From NCBI GenBank assembly GCA_000349905.1, contig KB722736.1, forward strand, positions 2,431,428-2,495,427: DNA of 64,000 bases. The letters run 5' to 3'. Below the pieces are notes generated by a model that was not told the origin of the DNA, searched no databases, and worked only from the letters and a program-made list of their open reading frames with translations. Positions 25,490-38,395 of the stretch are shown here, in pieces (position 1 is the first letter of the stretch; every line of letters starts with the position of its first letter). A program made the translations under genes and the position numbers. The DNA comes from Volvariella volvacea V23. Its lineage: Eukaryota > Basidiomycota > Agaricomycetes > Agaricales > Pluteaceae.

Positions 25490-27181
25490 TTACCACCCAA
25501 TAGTGCCCGTACGAAGGTAGTGTTCGACCAAAAATGCCACCAGAAGGATCACCAAGGTGATCAACAAGAGCATCGTTATGCCCCAAGCTGTTGGACATTG
25601 TAAGAATCAGGTAGATTAGCAAAAGGCAGGGTTGCTTACTCGCTGTGCCTTGGTGAAGCGGTACTGTTACTACTCGTATTGAGTTGTCTGCACTACCGGA
25701 TATAAGTAATGTTGATGGGGGATTAAACTTGACCAGTGTTGGCGGTAGTTCATGAGCTTTAAGGATGGTGACGAACGGCTGTAAAAAAGTGATGAGGCGT
25801 GGGCAGTCGGTACGGATGGGAGAGTGTTACAGCTAAAGTATTTGCATCCAATAGCCCGATAGAAAGGTCCGAAGAGCCAAACCCAAGCAAGCGGCCATCG
25901 GGACTTGATGGTCAAAGTGAGCAGATAGTGAATGTATCAGGCATGGATGGTCATACCTCACGTCGAAGCACGTCAATGCCTTGTCGCTGATCTTCCTAGT
26001 CTTCTCGACAGTCCAACTCTTGGTATCCCATTTGCAAATATAACCATGGCGTGGAGCACTCTTGGTGCGGGTGCGGGGTGGTGTCGTATTGACTGTAGTA
26101 TAGGCAACACCTTGATTCGTCGGGTGATACCTGAGATAAATGGGTGATCAGATTACAATTCTACAGACACCCGCCTACCTGACGGAACGGAATGTGCTCC
26201 CAGTATGGGTACCAGCTATTGTTGGCGGTGTGACGGTCTTGACCAGCTCAAGGGCAGGGAGAGCGGTCTCTTTCTCCGACTCCCCTTTTCGTTCCCCAAC
26301 TGCGTTCAATGCAGAAAGAGCATATACCAGAAGGTTTGCCGTGGTAGCGATAACCAGCTGTCTTAATTATTAACAATGAACTGCGATATGATGAATGGGC
26401 TAACCACGCCATCCGAAAAAGCGGCATCGTAGATTTCTTTCTCCGTATTGATTTTCTGGGCGGCCAATTCCAGAGATGGGAAGTTCAGAAGAGAGAGCTG
26501 AAGGAAACTTAGTATAGCAATAGCGAGTAATTGAAGACCTACATCGTGGGCACCAGCAACTGCCACTAAGGATCCATCTTGGGAGATTACAGTAACTTTC
26601 TACTGACAAAATTAATGCACACTGCGCATGGAATGACATGATACGCACCTGATAATCCTCTGGGTCATCTGGCGTGAGAGTTCCCTGAGCCTCCAGCAGG
26701 GTCAACCTTTACGACCAAGAATGAGACGTGGCGTTTGCAAGATTCAACGTCGGGGTTACTTTTTATCGGAGGCGCCAAAGACCCGGCAATTTTTATTGCG
26801 ACCTTTCATGACCTCGTCCTCCACGCTGTTGATTCCGCAGACGAATGTTGATGTCTGCGCAGGGGTGAATGTGCGTAGCTACAGATTGTCTAAGCCACTA
26901 CCTCGCTGTGTCCGGCCATACTCATTGGTGCGTCTTCGCCTTGGGCCAGTTCAAACTCATCGACCAGCTCTATTGACCTATCATCTGCAATGTTGTATAG
27001 CCTCTGGCGGAGTGTCAGTCATTCGAACACCGGTGAAGGTCGCAGCACGAACGAGTTTGTTCTTGATACCGCTTCTTGAAGCGCCGCCTCCACCACCAAG
27101 AACGAGGGAAGATGGAGAGAGGAAGGCGGAGGAATAGACGGGGAAGGTGGGAAGGGAGTGCTGGGTGTGGTGGGCCCTCAT
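25490..27181 (-). CDS. SEC12: Sec12-type guanine nucleotide exchange factor for Sar1
   Basis: ER membrane protein that loads Sar1 with GTP and starts COPII coat assembly. The N-terminus gives FPVYSSAFLSPSSLVLGGGG and ASRSGIKNKL, the first propeller blade with the family's Gly-rich loop. Later exons give blade pieces such as STFVCGINSVEDEVMKGRNK, KVTVISQDGSLVAVAGAHD and KAHELPPTLVKFNPP, then LISGSADNSIRVVTVP. The C-terminus is a single membrane anchor, TMLLLITLVILLVAFLV, followed by a short lumenal tail ending GTIGW. About nine introns; several splice sites are tentative. A beta-propeller plus a C-terminal anchor is the Sec12/PREB architecture. Confidence 0.82.
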
Positions 27182-27416
27182 GATAGTGGCGATGTCGAGA
27201 CTGCAGCTTCACCGTTCCGGCCACTACACGATCGCAGCTTCGACACGTGACCCGTCCGGGAAAGGCAACAGGGGAGCTGGGCGGTCTGTGCCCATTTTCG
27301 CCTCGACTACATCCAGTCCGCCTCCTCCGGTCTGCGGGCTCTGCTGTGCAGAATATTGGTGTCGACTGCTCAGCGGGCCTGAACGCGAACTCGTCTCTTG
27401 CTCCCCTCCCTCATTC

Positions 27417-29602
27417 ATGTCCGTCTCCGCACCCCTTCTCCAGCTGACCCACCCCTTTTCGCCGCTCTCTGCTGTACCCTCCATCCTTGGGAACCTCCCA
27501 GTGCTCACTAGGCAGACTCTTATCGGAATTTCGATTGCGATTACAGGCAATGTCATAATCTCACTTGCCTTGAACCTCCAGAAACTCGCCCATAAACGAA
27601 TAGAGGCTGATAAGGGCGTCGCGGGAGGCAGTTCCCGACGACCCAACCAGAGACTCGTTGGAGGGAGAGATCTGGAAAGTGGGATATCCGAAAGCCCGAG
27701 CTTGGATGAAAACGAAGAGGATCTTGGCGCTGTTGATGGCATGCCCGCTAACACGCTGCGAACACCCAGCGCCAGGGAATTGCAGCCTATGCCATCCGTT
27801 GCTTCCCAAGGCCAGAGATCGTACGGCACATATGGTCAACTGAATATGGTCACAATCTCATCCAGACCAAAGGCCCGACGCAGTTTCCTTGGTCGCATCT
27901 TCATCCAGAGTTCCATCGACGGCCACCAATCAGAATCATCCTCCGAGGGGACTAGTTTATTGCCCGTAGACGTCGAACAACCCACGAATGAGGATAGCCG
28001 GCGTTTGCACCTCCAGAAGTTTGAACTTGATGATAGTAACGAATCTGACTACCTCAGGTCCAAATTATGGTATGCGGGTATTTATCGAGCCATTGATCTA
28101 TAGTGACCCGACGACAGGTGGCTTGGTTTCCTTCTAATGAACGTTGGTGAGCTCGGCAACTTCATCTCTTATGCGTGGGCGCCTGCCTCCATTGTTGCAC
28201 CACTTGGCACTGTGTGTATTTCGTCTTACTTCGTGTGTTCTGGGTTGGTCTCAACCCAACTGTAGTTTGCCTTGGTAGCCAACTGTGTTTTCGCGCCTCT
28301 TTTACTGGGGGAACGCTTCAGGAAGGTATGGATGTAGTTTGGTCCATTCTCTCTATTGACATCAGCTATAGAAAGACCTCTTTGGTATACTTGTTGCAAT
28401 TATTGGCGCCATCACTGTCGTACTATCCACCAATGCGTCGGATGTGCGATTCGACCCCGACACGCTAGTGCATGCCATAAAGCAAACACCCTTTATTATA
28501 TACACCTGTTTCTATGCCGTAGGCGCTCTTATCCTCGCTGCTCTTTCAGAAGGAAGCGCTGGAAAGACCTATGTCTTTGTGGACGTCGGTTTGTGTGCAT
28601 TGTTTGGTAAAAACAACCCATCTTTTCTCTAGCCTCATTGACTAAGTACCGCTGGTTTCAGGTGGCTTCACAGTGCTGTCAACTAAAGCGATATCGACTT
28701 TGTTGACAATGGAATGGGTTGATATGTTTACTCAATGGATCACATATCCTACGCTCGCAGTAAGTTCTATCCACACTGAAGATGGTCCAATATCCCACAC
28801 ATGTAGGTTCTTATTGGGACAGGGGTGGGACAAATTCGGTATCTGAACCGCGCCTTAATGAGGTTTGATAGCAAGGTATGCTTCCGACATCTTGTGTTTG
28901 ACTCTCGTATTCAAGGTATATTAGGTGGTGATCCCGATACAATTCGTCTTCTTCACTCTTTCAGCTATCCTAGGATCCGCGATTTTGTATGGCGACTTCC
29001 AAAAAGCCCGATTCCACCAAATTGTTACGTTCCTGTACGGTTGCGTGGCCACCTTCGCAGGCGTATATGTTATAGCCTGGGAACCTGCTGGATCTCCCGG
29101 CCTGGAAGATCTAGTCAGCCTATCAGCACCAAACAACGGTCACATCATCTCTGACAACAGGCAGGCTGCTGGCCATAAATTAATGGGTATTTCAACCATA
29201 GGAAGGAAAAGAGGCTCTACAATCACTAATCCCCCAACTCCAATACTACGACGCCGGCAGAGTTCTGTTAGCTTGTTGGGACTTTCATCTGCTCAGGTCT
29301 GCCCTTTTGTTTCATATTGCTGGACAACAAAACCTTAACTAGGGTTGACATAGCACCTTCTCCTCGTTCACACACCACCCCAAGGCGACCCAGATCTACC
29401 AATAAATTCACGTGCAAGCGAACGCGATAGTCAGCCACTGTCTCCGGAATCTGTACGGCGTCACCATACACAAAGTTGGTTAGGAGATGAATCGCGCTCT
29501 ATAAGGAGCTCTTCCGTAGAAGGTAGTTTCAATGGAAGGCGCTTTAGGACTGTTGGGGGGTCAATAAGCAGCACAGACACAGGACGCACTGTCCGCCTCT
29601 AA
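27417..29602 (+). CDS. NIPA-family magnesium transporter (DUF803)
   Basis: Multi-pass membrane protein predicted to carry Mg2+. Conserved pieces: LIGISIAITGNVIISLALNL with LQKLAH after the first helix, a ~130-residue hydrophilic insert, MNVGELGNFISYAWAPAS, VRFDPDTLVHAIKQTPFIIY, the core GGFTVLSTKAISTLL, GQIRYLNRALMRFDSKVVIP, and FGDFQKA-like LYGDFQKARF. Several short introns split it. The Ser-rich tail ends TGRTVRL. The chosen ATG (27417) lies just before a hydrophobic N-terminus; an upstream in-frame start would overlap the divergent SEC12 promoter. Length is about 600 residues, longer than animal NIPA because of the insert and tail. Confidence 0.88.
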
Positions 29603-29761
29603 ATATCACGGAATTTAGGTGCTGGGTTTCGTTATGCTAGTTGTAATTATTTGCTTTCTTACTCCCTATTATCATTTCCTAGGTCAATGCGTCTCCTATA
29701 GCAAGGTGGCCCTAGGCACCCTCCTTTAATATTTCGAGATAATCACAATTGGTTGACTACT

Positions 29762-31133
29762 CTACAATAATGTCCTCAAGTGCTCTGTCAGGGCCAGAAG
29801 AGCTAGACTCTGTCCGTAAGGCATGCTAGTCAATGGGACGTTTTTATAGCTATCGGGGTCATCAAAGACGGGTGTGCCAAAGGATACCTGCTTCAATTCT
29901 CCCTCATCTGATATCCGCTCGGCTACACCCTGTATTGCCTTCTTAGCGGCAATGACGTATTTCTCCTCCTTCGCGATGAGACGCGAGCGTAAGGCCTTCA
30001 TTATCCCATAAGCAAACCCCGCAGTAGCTGATGCTTCCAGGTAGGATGTTTTGTCATCTAGGATAGTATGCCATAACCCCGTCTCGGGATCCTGGTACCG
30101 AACTAAGGCATCAATTTGGGCAACTAAGCTGGAAACCAAATATAGGCGCAAGCCATCAGATTCTGGGAGCCTCAGCAATTCGATGAAATCGGGGATGGCG
30201 ACTGTTGCCCAGCAGTTTCCACGGCCCCATCGTGCCCTAGCAAAGTGATGACGACCGTTAAAGGTCCAGCCTAGCAAGATTGAATTTGTGGGATAGAGGG
30301 TCAAATACGCGACCCACCATGAAACCAAAGCCCCGTCTCTGGATCCTGAAGGTACTTGATACTGCATTGACAGAAGGATGAATGCATCGGCGCCTGTGTC
30401 ATTGGTTCAGACTTACTGCAGCAAGAACTGTCGCTTCGCCTCCTCGACGTATCCTGGGCGATCCAGCACCAACCCAATTTTGGCTAGCGGTAATACTGTC
30501 ATCATGAGCGTATCATCCCAGAGCTGTTGATCATTATCCTCCAAGTAGGTAATATGCTGCAACCCTCCTTCTGCTGTTCTCGGCATATCATGCATCACCC
30601 ACTCTGCCCATGACTCCAGATAGGCATGGTAGTTCGCATGACCCGTCTGATGGAGATAGGAAGCGGTCAGCAGTGGGGACATTGTATTCACGTTCTGTAC
30701 GGCAATCATCAGCATTCGGCCGGGTTTCTTCATCTGGAATGACCCAACCTTAGTCGTTCCGACATGGAAGCGATCCTGGAACCAAGCTAAACAAATGCGA
30801 AGAGCCTCTGCATCTCCCGTGACCTCGTGGAACTTCCATAACCCGTAAAGTCCTATGGGTGCACAATCTACATCCCTCCTGGCGAGGTGCCTTCAGTATA
30901 TGCTTACCTATCCCGTGAGTCCACTGTAGAAATTAAGCACAGCTTCAAGCCAGCATCAATATGGATCATACCTCCCAATCGTTCCAGCCCTTGGTATCAA
31001 TTATCCTGCCATCGTCCAACTTCAGTAGAAATTCCCCACTCTCGTCCTTGATGTTCACTAGGCAGTTGATGAGCTTTCGGATTTGTGCGGTAGTGTGCAA
31101 TTTCTCGGCAAACAGAGGGTTCCGTGAAGTCAT
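29762..31133 (-). CDS. GH105 unsaturated rhamnogalacturonyl/glucuronyl hydrolase, intracellular
   Basis: Six-hairpin hydrolase that removes unsaturated uronic acids from pectin-lyase products. Conserved pieces: GWNDWE at the N-terminal side, WTHGIGLYGLWKFHEVTGD, EDNDQQLWDDTLMMTVLPLA with a likely catalytic Asp, YLQDPETGLWFHGWTFNG, the family hallmark RWGRGNCWATVAIPDFIELL, and LDDKTSYLEASATAGFAYGI. Four or so introns join in phase. No signal peptide is visible at the chosen start, so it should act in the cytosol on imported oligosaccharides. It shares a 250 bp divergent promoter with an MFS transporter. Length is about 385 residues, normal for GH105. Confidence 0.87.
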
Positions 31134-31383
31134 GTCGATGGCCAGAGACGCATTGAGGAGTGAGCCCTTGCATAAATAGTCCTATTCATGATATCGCTAA
31201 TTCCATGGATTGAAACGGTCCGACGGACCGTCGTCTGCATTCCTTGCGATGGGTCGGTCATCAGGAGGGCTTCTCTGGCATTCAATTACGGAAGGTGTAC
31301 GATGGTCACAAGAACAGGATGCTTCTTCATAAACATAGACCTGAGGTATTCGTACAGCAGCATACGCCCCAGCCTGTACCGAA
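31134..31383. promoter_or_regulatory. Shared divergent promoter of the GH105 and MFS genes
   Basis: A 250 bp space between two divergent starts, which makes co-regulation possible. No motif was resolved. Confidence 0.45.
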
Positions 31384-34057
31384 ATGGCTACAAAGGATAC
31401 GGCTAGTATTTCTCCTCTGGAGGACGTCTCGAGCGACGTAAAGGAATGCGCCTCCCTAGGAAGCGGTTTTACTGGACTCCGTAAGTACCTCATCTATTAA
31501 TTCAACACTGAACTCAGCTGGTGGATGCTAGCAGCCAAGAGCAATGGTATTGATGCTGAAGTTGCGGAATTTTTTGCGCATGGCACTAGCAATGGACAGC
31601 CTATAGTCATCGACGAGGAAACCAACGCTCGCCTTAGAAGGATGGTCCACAAACGCGTCTTGGTGAGTGGGTTGATTCCCGCGGGGACAAATCTCATTGT
31701 CGGCCAGTCGGTTATGGTGGTCACATACTGTGCGATATTTCTTCCTTTATGTTACATAGTTCTGAACCTCGCCGTGAGCAGTTGCACAAACTCTTGATAA
31801 GGGGTGAGCCCAACACAATGCCGATTGATGAGATGCTGATGGAGTTAGGACCATAAACTTTGCCTCTATCATGGGAATACGTGAAGACACAAACCTCAAA
31901 GGTCAGGAGTACGCTTGGTTAACGACTTGCGGTGAGCTTGTTTGAATGTACATCGGGCATTGTTGACCATTTCAGCCAGTCTACATTGCCGTGTAAGTCC
32001 GTCCTACAGATATAATGCACGTCTCAGCAGACTAATTTAATTATAATAGTCTATTCTGGGAATTTCCAACCAACCGCTTACTTCAGCGTTTACCTGTTGC
32101 AAAATATCTCGCCTTTAAGTAAGTATGCTCTAAAATCTCCACGTGTAGGTCTTTGCTCAAACTTTAGTAGCATCGTAGCATGGGGAGCTATCCTAGCTTT
32201 CACAGCCGCTTGTCATAACTTTGTTGGTCTGGTTATCGTCCGGACCCTCTTGGGGTTATTCGAATGCGTCTGCCAACCCGCGTTCGTCTTTCTGTGAGTT
32301 AATTAAGACATAGCAGACACCAGGCCGTATACTTACTTTGTTGTAATAGGTCCACGATGTGGTACACACGAGAAGAACAGGCACTTGTCATTGGCTCATT
32401 TTACTCGATGAATGGTTTCCAGCAATGTGTTGGTGGACTTATCGCTTATGCTATCGCCCAAATAGAGGGTGCGCGACTCAAGAACTGGCAAATCTTGTTT
32501 ACCGTGAGTGCGGAGATACTCGCATATATTACATGCCGTCTTATATCGCGACAACAGTTGCTAGGTTGCACCACTGTTGTATGGGGAATATTTGTGTTAT
32601 GGTGGCTCCCCGACAGTCCTATGCGCGCGAAATGCTGGTCAAAAGAGGATCGCCTGCTTATTGCTGAACGGGTCAGGAAAAATGAAACTGGAATTCAGAA
32701 CCGGGAGTTCAAGGCGAGTGCCACTCGTTCGCCTTATATTTGCTTCATCTCTTATACTGCTCTTTATAGACGTACCAAGCAGGTCCGCTCATACTCAACC
32801 AATGCAATCCTCAGCCTAACCCTGAAGTTCTAGTTGAGGCTTGCTTAGATCCCACCGTATGGGCAGTAACCTTGATATCGTTCACTAATGCCCTGCCAAC
32901 AGGTGGCCTGGGGGCATTCTCAAATATCATTCTTACTACTTTCGTCAGTACTCCATTTAATCGCGTTGATTAATTCTTAGAAGTAGCAGGGCTTCACTCA
33001 ATTACAAACATACTTGTTGGCCATTGCCCAAGGTACGTGTTCTAGATAGCCTCGAACTCTACTGTATAAAATGTCACATCCCAGGTGTGATCATAATGTT
33101 GTTCCTATTCAGCGCGGCATACCTTTCAAAGAGGTATAATCAAAAGCTCCTACTCGCATTCGTAAGTTGTTCTATGTGCGGATTATTTCTGGAGAGACTG
33201 ATCAGTCTCAGCTCTACACCCTGCCTAATGTCGCTGGGACCATCGTCTTCTTATGTACGTACTCTGTGATCTTGTGAACTCCATTCACCTTGAGGAATCC
33301 CGTATAGGTGTACCAACATCGGATCACACGAAAGTTGGCTTACTGCTAGCATTTTAGTATGTGTACATTACTAATGCTAGGTTTCATGCCAACAAATGAC
33401 ACTTAGTTGTACGCAAGGATTTGGGGCCGTAGCGGTCTTAAATCTTGCTGTGATGTCAGGCAACGTGGCAGGTGTAAGGACATTTTACGCGTGTGGTCAT
33501 TAATTCTGGGCTGACTTGGCTTATGCCTCAGAGAACAAAGCAAGTCGTTGCCTCAACTTTTGTATTCGTGTGAGCATAACTTCACTTGGCCCCTCCTCTT
33601 CCTGAAATCAGCAAATGACAGAGCATGGGCTGTTGGAAATGCAATTGGGCCCCAAGGTTTGTGATTATACAATTCCCAATTCTATTAGGCTCTTATAGGA
33701 TCAGTTTTCCGTGATGACGACAAACCACGTTACGTCAAAGCATTTGTGGCCCATATAGTAGTTTATGGGGTGCAGCTTGTGACCATTTTCCTGCTGCGTG
33801 TTCGACTGATGCATCAAAACGTCTTAAAAACACGAGCGCAAGGAATTAATTCGTCGGATCGCGATGCTGAGCAAGTAGTAGGTAAATTCAGCTGCTGAAA
33901 TGCACCCACTCTTCACAATTGCTCTAGGATACTTGGGTGACGCACAAGCACGCGTTTGATGACATCACAGACAGGGAGAATCCCGACTGTAGGTTTCCAT
34001 CTCTTCCAATACCATGAGACTAATGGCTCGGTACCTATAGTCCGCTACGTATACTAA
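31384..34057 (+). CDS. MFS transporter, anion:cation symporter (Dal5-like) family
   Basis: Twelve-helix plasma-membrane carrier. It is assembled from about fifteen short exons. N-terminus MATKDTASISPLEDVSSDVK, then DEETNARLRRMVHKRVL, LDKGTINFASIMGIREDTNL (hallmark after helix 1), EFPTNRLLQRLPVAKYL, FTAACHNFVGLVIVRTLLGL with FECVCQPAFV, TMWYTREEQALVIGSFYSMN, and VLWWLPDSPMRAKCWSKEDR. Second half: FTNALPTGGLGAFSNIIL and FGFTQLQTYLLAIAQG. The C-terminus reads ITDRENPDFRYVY, the usual family ending. The start and first acceptor are tentative: an alternative ATG at 31446 also splices. Known members carry allantoate, nicotinate, pantothenate and other anions; the substrate here is unknown. Neighbouring GH105 suggests a uronate or pectin-derived compound. 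Confidence 0.82.
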
Positions 34058-34165
34058 TGAAACCCTGCATTATGTTCTCAAGCTTGTAAATATGTCGCCA
34101 GAACTGTGGACACGAGAATTGCTGATTGTATGATACAAGTGTATGTGCTAGTTACAGGAAACAAA

Positions 34166-37100
34166 TCACTCTCGAGATGATGGTAGTCGTGGCAGGGCAA
34201 CCTCCAATTTTTGTGCTAGTTTCAGAATTTCGCTCTGAACATCATTGATCTTGGCGCGCCTGTGAAGAGTAAGCTGAGCAATTTCTTCCCAAAAATGAAG
34301 GGCACATACTCGGCATGTGATCGCTTCCCAAGTTCGAACGCCTGAGAAAATCCAAGACTTCTATTTAAATCTGTGGTTTTGGATGTCCTGAGCTTCTCCT
34401 TGTCCCGCAGGGCCTTAAGACTTGGTAATATACGCTGATAATCTCGCTCCAACTGTACAGACTTTAGTATTCATCCAACTAAACTGTATATGATGACTCA
34501 CAGCTTTTGTTCTTGCAGCAAGCGAGCCTTCGTCGTATTTGCTTACACCCATCACTTCTTCCTTCATGCGCCTCAGTTCCTCAAACCACTTAGTCTCATG
34601 TTCACTGAGCTCGGGGGACGCCCTCTGCATAAGAGCTTGCAATTGCCGATCTAGACGGCCCAGTAGACGCTTCTGCTCGGCCTGTACCCTCCGCATTTTA
34701 TCCTCAATCTCCAACTTCCATGGACCCTGCAACCGCTCTAGTAGTTCAATTACCTCCTTGGATTTGGTTGCAAGTCTTGTGGCTTCCTCCTGCTGCAAGG
34801 ATGTTCGATTGACTGCATTTTTATAGGCGAGCTGGACATCATGGATCTGAGAGGTGAGCTGAGCAATGACTGTCGCAAGGAAGCGCAGCACGTCAGGGGT
34901 AAGGACTATCTCTGTTTTCATGTTGGGTGCACCCTGTGGGAGGGAGAGTCTCGGTAAACCAGGAGTCCGTGAGAGGCATTCAGGTACTTTGAATGGCTCG
35001 CCAAGCAGAGAGACGTAGGCGGTAGGACCCTCTACTGGTTTGGTCCAAGGGGATTCTACCTCTGGGGAAGAGGCATGTTCGAGCGCAGGAGGCTCAACGG
35101 GAGGTTCAGGGGCAGCTTCAGAACGAAGGGTAAGGGGGAGTGAAGTAATGCGCATCGCGGAGCTCAGGACGAAAATGCTGTAGGTAAGATACACGTCGTT
35201 TGGCACAGCAAGGCCAATTATAGGATTTGAACATCTAATTTATGTCAGTAATATGCCAATTCAATAGACACGTCAAGCAAACCTTCTTTCCACTGAAAAT
35301 GTTGACAATATGGGCCGAACAGTTGTTGTGGCAGACGTCTTGAGCGCGGAATCCAGTGCTGCACTATTGTCTTCCGCGCGTAAGGCGTCCGCTAAGTTTT
35401 GCAAAACTGGTCCAAGATGCAGGAGGTGAACCCCAAATGCGTGATAGAGATATATGGTATCATCGTAGATGGGATCCGGTATAAACACCGGGTGATTTCC
35501 TTGTAGTAGGTCTGTTATCGGAGGCTCGGCTTTAGTAGAAGAGACAGTGTTGAGATTTTTCAAAATCCCGAGATCAATTGACTCGTAAACAGCGAGCATG
35601 GGTAGCTCGTTCTGCGGAAGCTAAACGAAGATCAGCAAGAGGGTATATTGTATAGATGGGCCTTACATGCTTGGTCTCCCATCTAGCCTCTACCTTCTCA
35701 ACGTCCAAGCAAAGATCGACTTTACCATCTTGATACGCAAGAAGAACAACGCCCAGATGCTCGGTCTGTGCTCCATCGGCATCATTAGGGTCTTCATCCA
35801 CTCCGAACGTCAGATATGCAATATCGGTTGCGTCACCGCCTTCACTCCCTTCAAGAAGCCGTGGGGATGGTTGAAGGAGGAAAGGCCCTTGACGAGCAGG
35901 TGACGCCTTAATGGTAGTTGGGGGGTGCATAGGAACAGATCGTGATGTGGCAGGGAAAACTGTACCAGGCGGGAGTTGTTTGAGAAGTGCTGTGACATAC
36001 TTGCGTTGGTAATCATACAACGTGGAGAAATCTTTGGAGGCAGCTGAGCTATCTTTTGATAAAAACTCTTGTTTTGCGGAAATGAAGCACTCCAGCGAAT
36101 GGACATAGGAGGATGGTATAGACCTAAAAAAACGTCCAGATTAAAATAAAGGAGTGGGTAAGGAATCAACGCACGCGTTTTTAGGCATATACGGGCAAAT
36201 CGCGTAGACATCGCCAGACTTCATGACAACATAAACAGTCAACGGACCCCAGTCTGCTCTTCCCTTTCCTAGGGAAAAGGATGCGACCTCTCTCTCCGAC
36301 GAGTCTTCCGCGACGTATGATTTGGTCCTTCTTTCTGGTACAAAGGACAGAACTTGTGTCGGCTCTTCATTATCCATAGATATATCATACTCGCTACAGA
36401 TAATTTAGAATCGCGTGCTCATCGAGAGATTATATATGCCTACCGCAACTTCCCGTCAATAGTCATGACCAACAATGTAGAGCCAGCATCCCCCCAAGGG
36501 TGCCAATCAATCTTAGCGATGGGAGTAGCCGTTGCAGACGCATGGTAAAACTGACCAACAGCTACTGTTCTGTTTTGTGTCGTGAGCCATGAACCTGTAA
36601 TCCCGCAAGAGCCGACCTACTTGCAGTCTATCGTTTGTGGTATGAGTCGTGTTGACCCTGCTCTAGGCATGACGATGACTGCAACTTGAAAGGCACCCGC
36701 CACAGCAAGCAATTTCCCACTTGGGTTCAAAACAATTTGATGGATTTCGAACTGGACGTTGGGTGTGTGGAGTGTCTATAGTCCTACTAGTTAGGTCTGA
36801 ACACTAGGCTATAAAAGCCATACACACACTTTGTAAGTCTTCTTGGAGTTGCGACTCAGTTTAGCATCACCCAGGGAAGTAATCCGAAGTTCCTTCCCTG
36901 CCGCTACAAGGAGCTCTGCATCTTTGAGAATCATTACTTGTCTGCGGCCAGACGGTGTTGGACTATCCACTTCGGGGTCGACATTAATATATTTAGGAAG
37001 GGTAGCAGTAGAGAGTTCGAGTGAAGCACGCTCTTCAGGAGTGGAGGTGGCGAGGGACTGTGGAAGAGAGAAAATAGGATGGTCCTTGAGGATTTCTCCC

Positions 37101-37174
37101 CAGTCCTCAAAGTCGTTATTGGTGGTGACCATCGTGCTAGCGCTGTGGCGAGGAGCCTGACGCGACTTATGCAT
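34166..37174 (-). CDS. NUP82: Nucleoporin Nup82-like (cytoplasmic-face nuclear pore)
   Basis: Predicted component of the Nup82/Nup88 complex that anchors mRNA-export factors at the cytoplasmic side of the pore. N-terminus FEDWGEILKDHPIFSLPQSL, then beta-propeller pieces: LHTPNVQFEIHQIVLNPSGK, IDWHPWGDAGSTLLVMTIDG, and WGPLTVYVVMKSGDVYAICP. The second half is predicted helical/coiled coil: VLRFLATVIAQLTSQIHDVQ, ATRLATKSKEVIELLERLQG, and a last exon RAKINDVQSEILKLAQKLEV, ending LPSSRE. About seven or eight introns. The start is the ATG at 37174; a downstream ATG at 37132 is equally possible. Propeller plus coiled coil fits Nup82/Nup88, but sequence conservation in this family is low. It is divergent to PRE10 across 79 bp. 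Confidence 0.68.
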
Positions 37175-37193
37175 CACAGATTTCCCACGACCG

Positions 37194-37199
37194 ACGCGT
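37194..37199 (+). promoter_or_regulatory. ACGCGT motif in the NUP82/PRE10 divergent promoter
   Basis: ACGCGT matches the MluI cell-cycle box bound by MBF in yeasts. It lies within a 79 bp intergenic space. The word occurs about as often as chance across the window, so function is only suggested. Confidence 0.3.
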
Positions 37200-37253
37200 G
37201 CACCCAAGATTGATTGCGCGTCCCAGTAATTCCATCTCCCCAACCCCCGAACC

Positions 37254-38323
37254 ATGACTTCCATCGGCACAGGCTACGACCTTTCAGCAAGTACTTACTC
37301 CCCAGATGGTCGGATATTTCAGGTCCGTTGTCTCCTGCACTAAAGCTCTTCAGCTTGTTTGAGCTGCCAGCTGCCATTCAGGTCGAATACGCCTTAAAGG
37401 CAGTGGAGAACTCTGGGTGCGTCACCACCCTTTATCAATGGTGTCGTGTATTGAATAGCATTCCTCGGTGCATGTAGCACCGCCATTGGTCTTAAAGTAA
37501 AGGGTGGTATCGTGCTAGCCGTTGAGAAGCTGGTGCACTCCAAACTGCTAGTACCAGGCGCCAACAAGCGAATTCAGACCATAGACCCCCATATCGGCAT
37601 GGTATATCGGTTTACCTTTTTTAACCTGTCCGCGTACTTAATCCACGTCGTAGGCAACAGCTGGGCTTCTGGCTGATGGTCGACACCTGGCTAATCGAGC
37701 AAGGGACGAAGCCTCAAACTATCGTGATCAGTATAAAGCACCCGCTCCATTGAAGGTAGTTCATTGGCGATCAGTCTTGGGCCAAGTGCAAATAACATAC
37801 ATTCTAGGCAGTTGTTGATCGTCTGGCCCTATACGTTCAAGCGTATACATTGTACTCTTCTGTAAGGCCGTTCGGAATCAGTACAATCCTCGGCGCTGTG
37901 GATAAAGACGGGCCTTCATTATTCATCGTAGAGCCCAGTGGTGTCTATTATGTCAGTTGCTTACCTCCTAGTGCTTTGTTCGACTTATACCGATGTCTCG
38001 TTAGGGCTACCATGGGGCAGCTGTTGGGAAAGGTCGTCAGCTGGCAAAGACTGAGCTGGAAAAACTTAAGCTTTCAGAGCTGTCGATGCGAGAGGCTGTC
38101 ATGGAAGCGGCAAGGATGTACGTTTCTCGATTAAGCATAACAAGAACGCGTGCTCACGAGTATCAGAATTTATGTTGTTCATGACGACGCCAAGGAAAAG
38201 GATTTTGAGCTAGAGGTATCATGGATCGGGGAGGAGTCAAACGGCTTGCATATGCATGTACCAGAGGACTTGTTGGAGGAAGCCAAAGCGGCAGCAAAGG
38301 CTTCACTGGAAACCTTTGAGTAA
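37254..38323 (+). CDS. PRE10: 20S proteasome subunit alpha7 (PRE10/PSMA3 type)
   Basis: Outer-ring subunit of the 20S core that also gates substrate entry. The N-terminus [20 protein letters not shown] with [15 protein letters not shown] is the diagnostic alpha7 start. Later exons: [72 protein letters not shown], a glycine-rich [18 protein letters not shown], and [20 protein letters not shown]. The C-terminus is [15 protein letters not shown]; the acidic tail seen in some relatives is short. Five or six introns. Tail to tail with RPN12 (72 bp). Confidence 0.95.
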
Positions 38324-38395
38324 TACCTCAATGTGTAGCTAATATGATGAGCAATTGTACAACCACGGAGAATGCATTCATGAGGTGTAAAGCTA

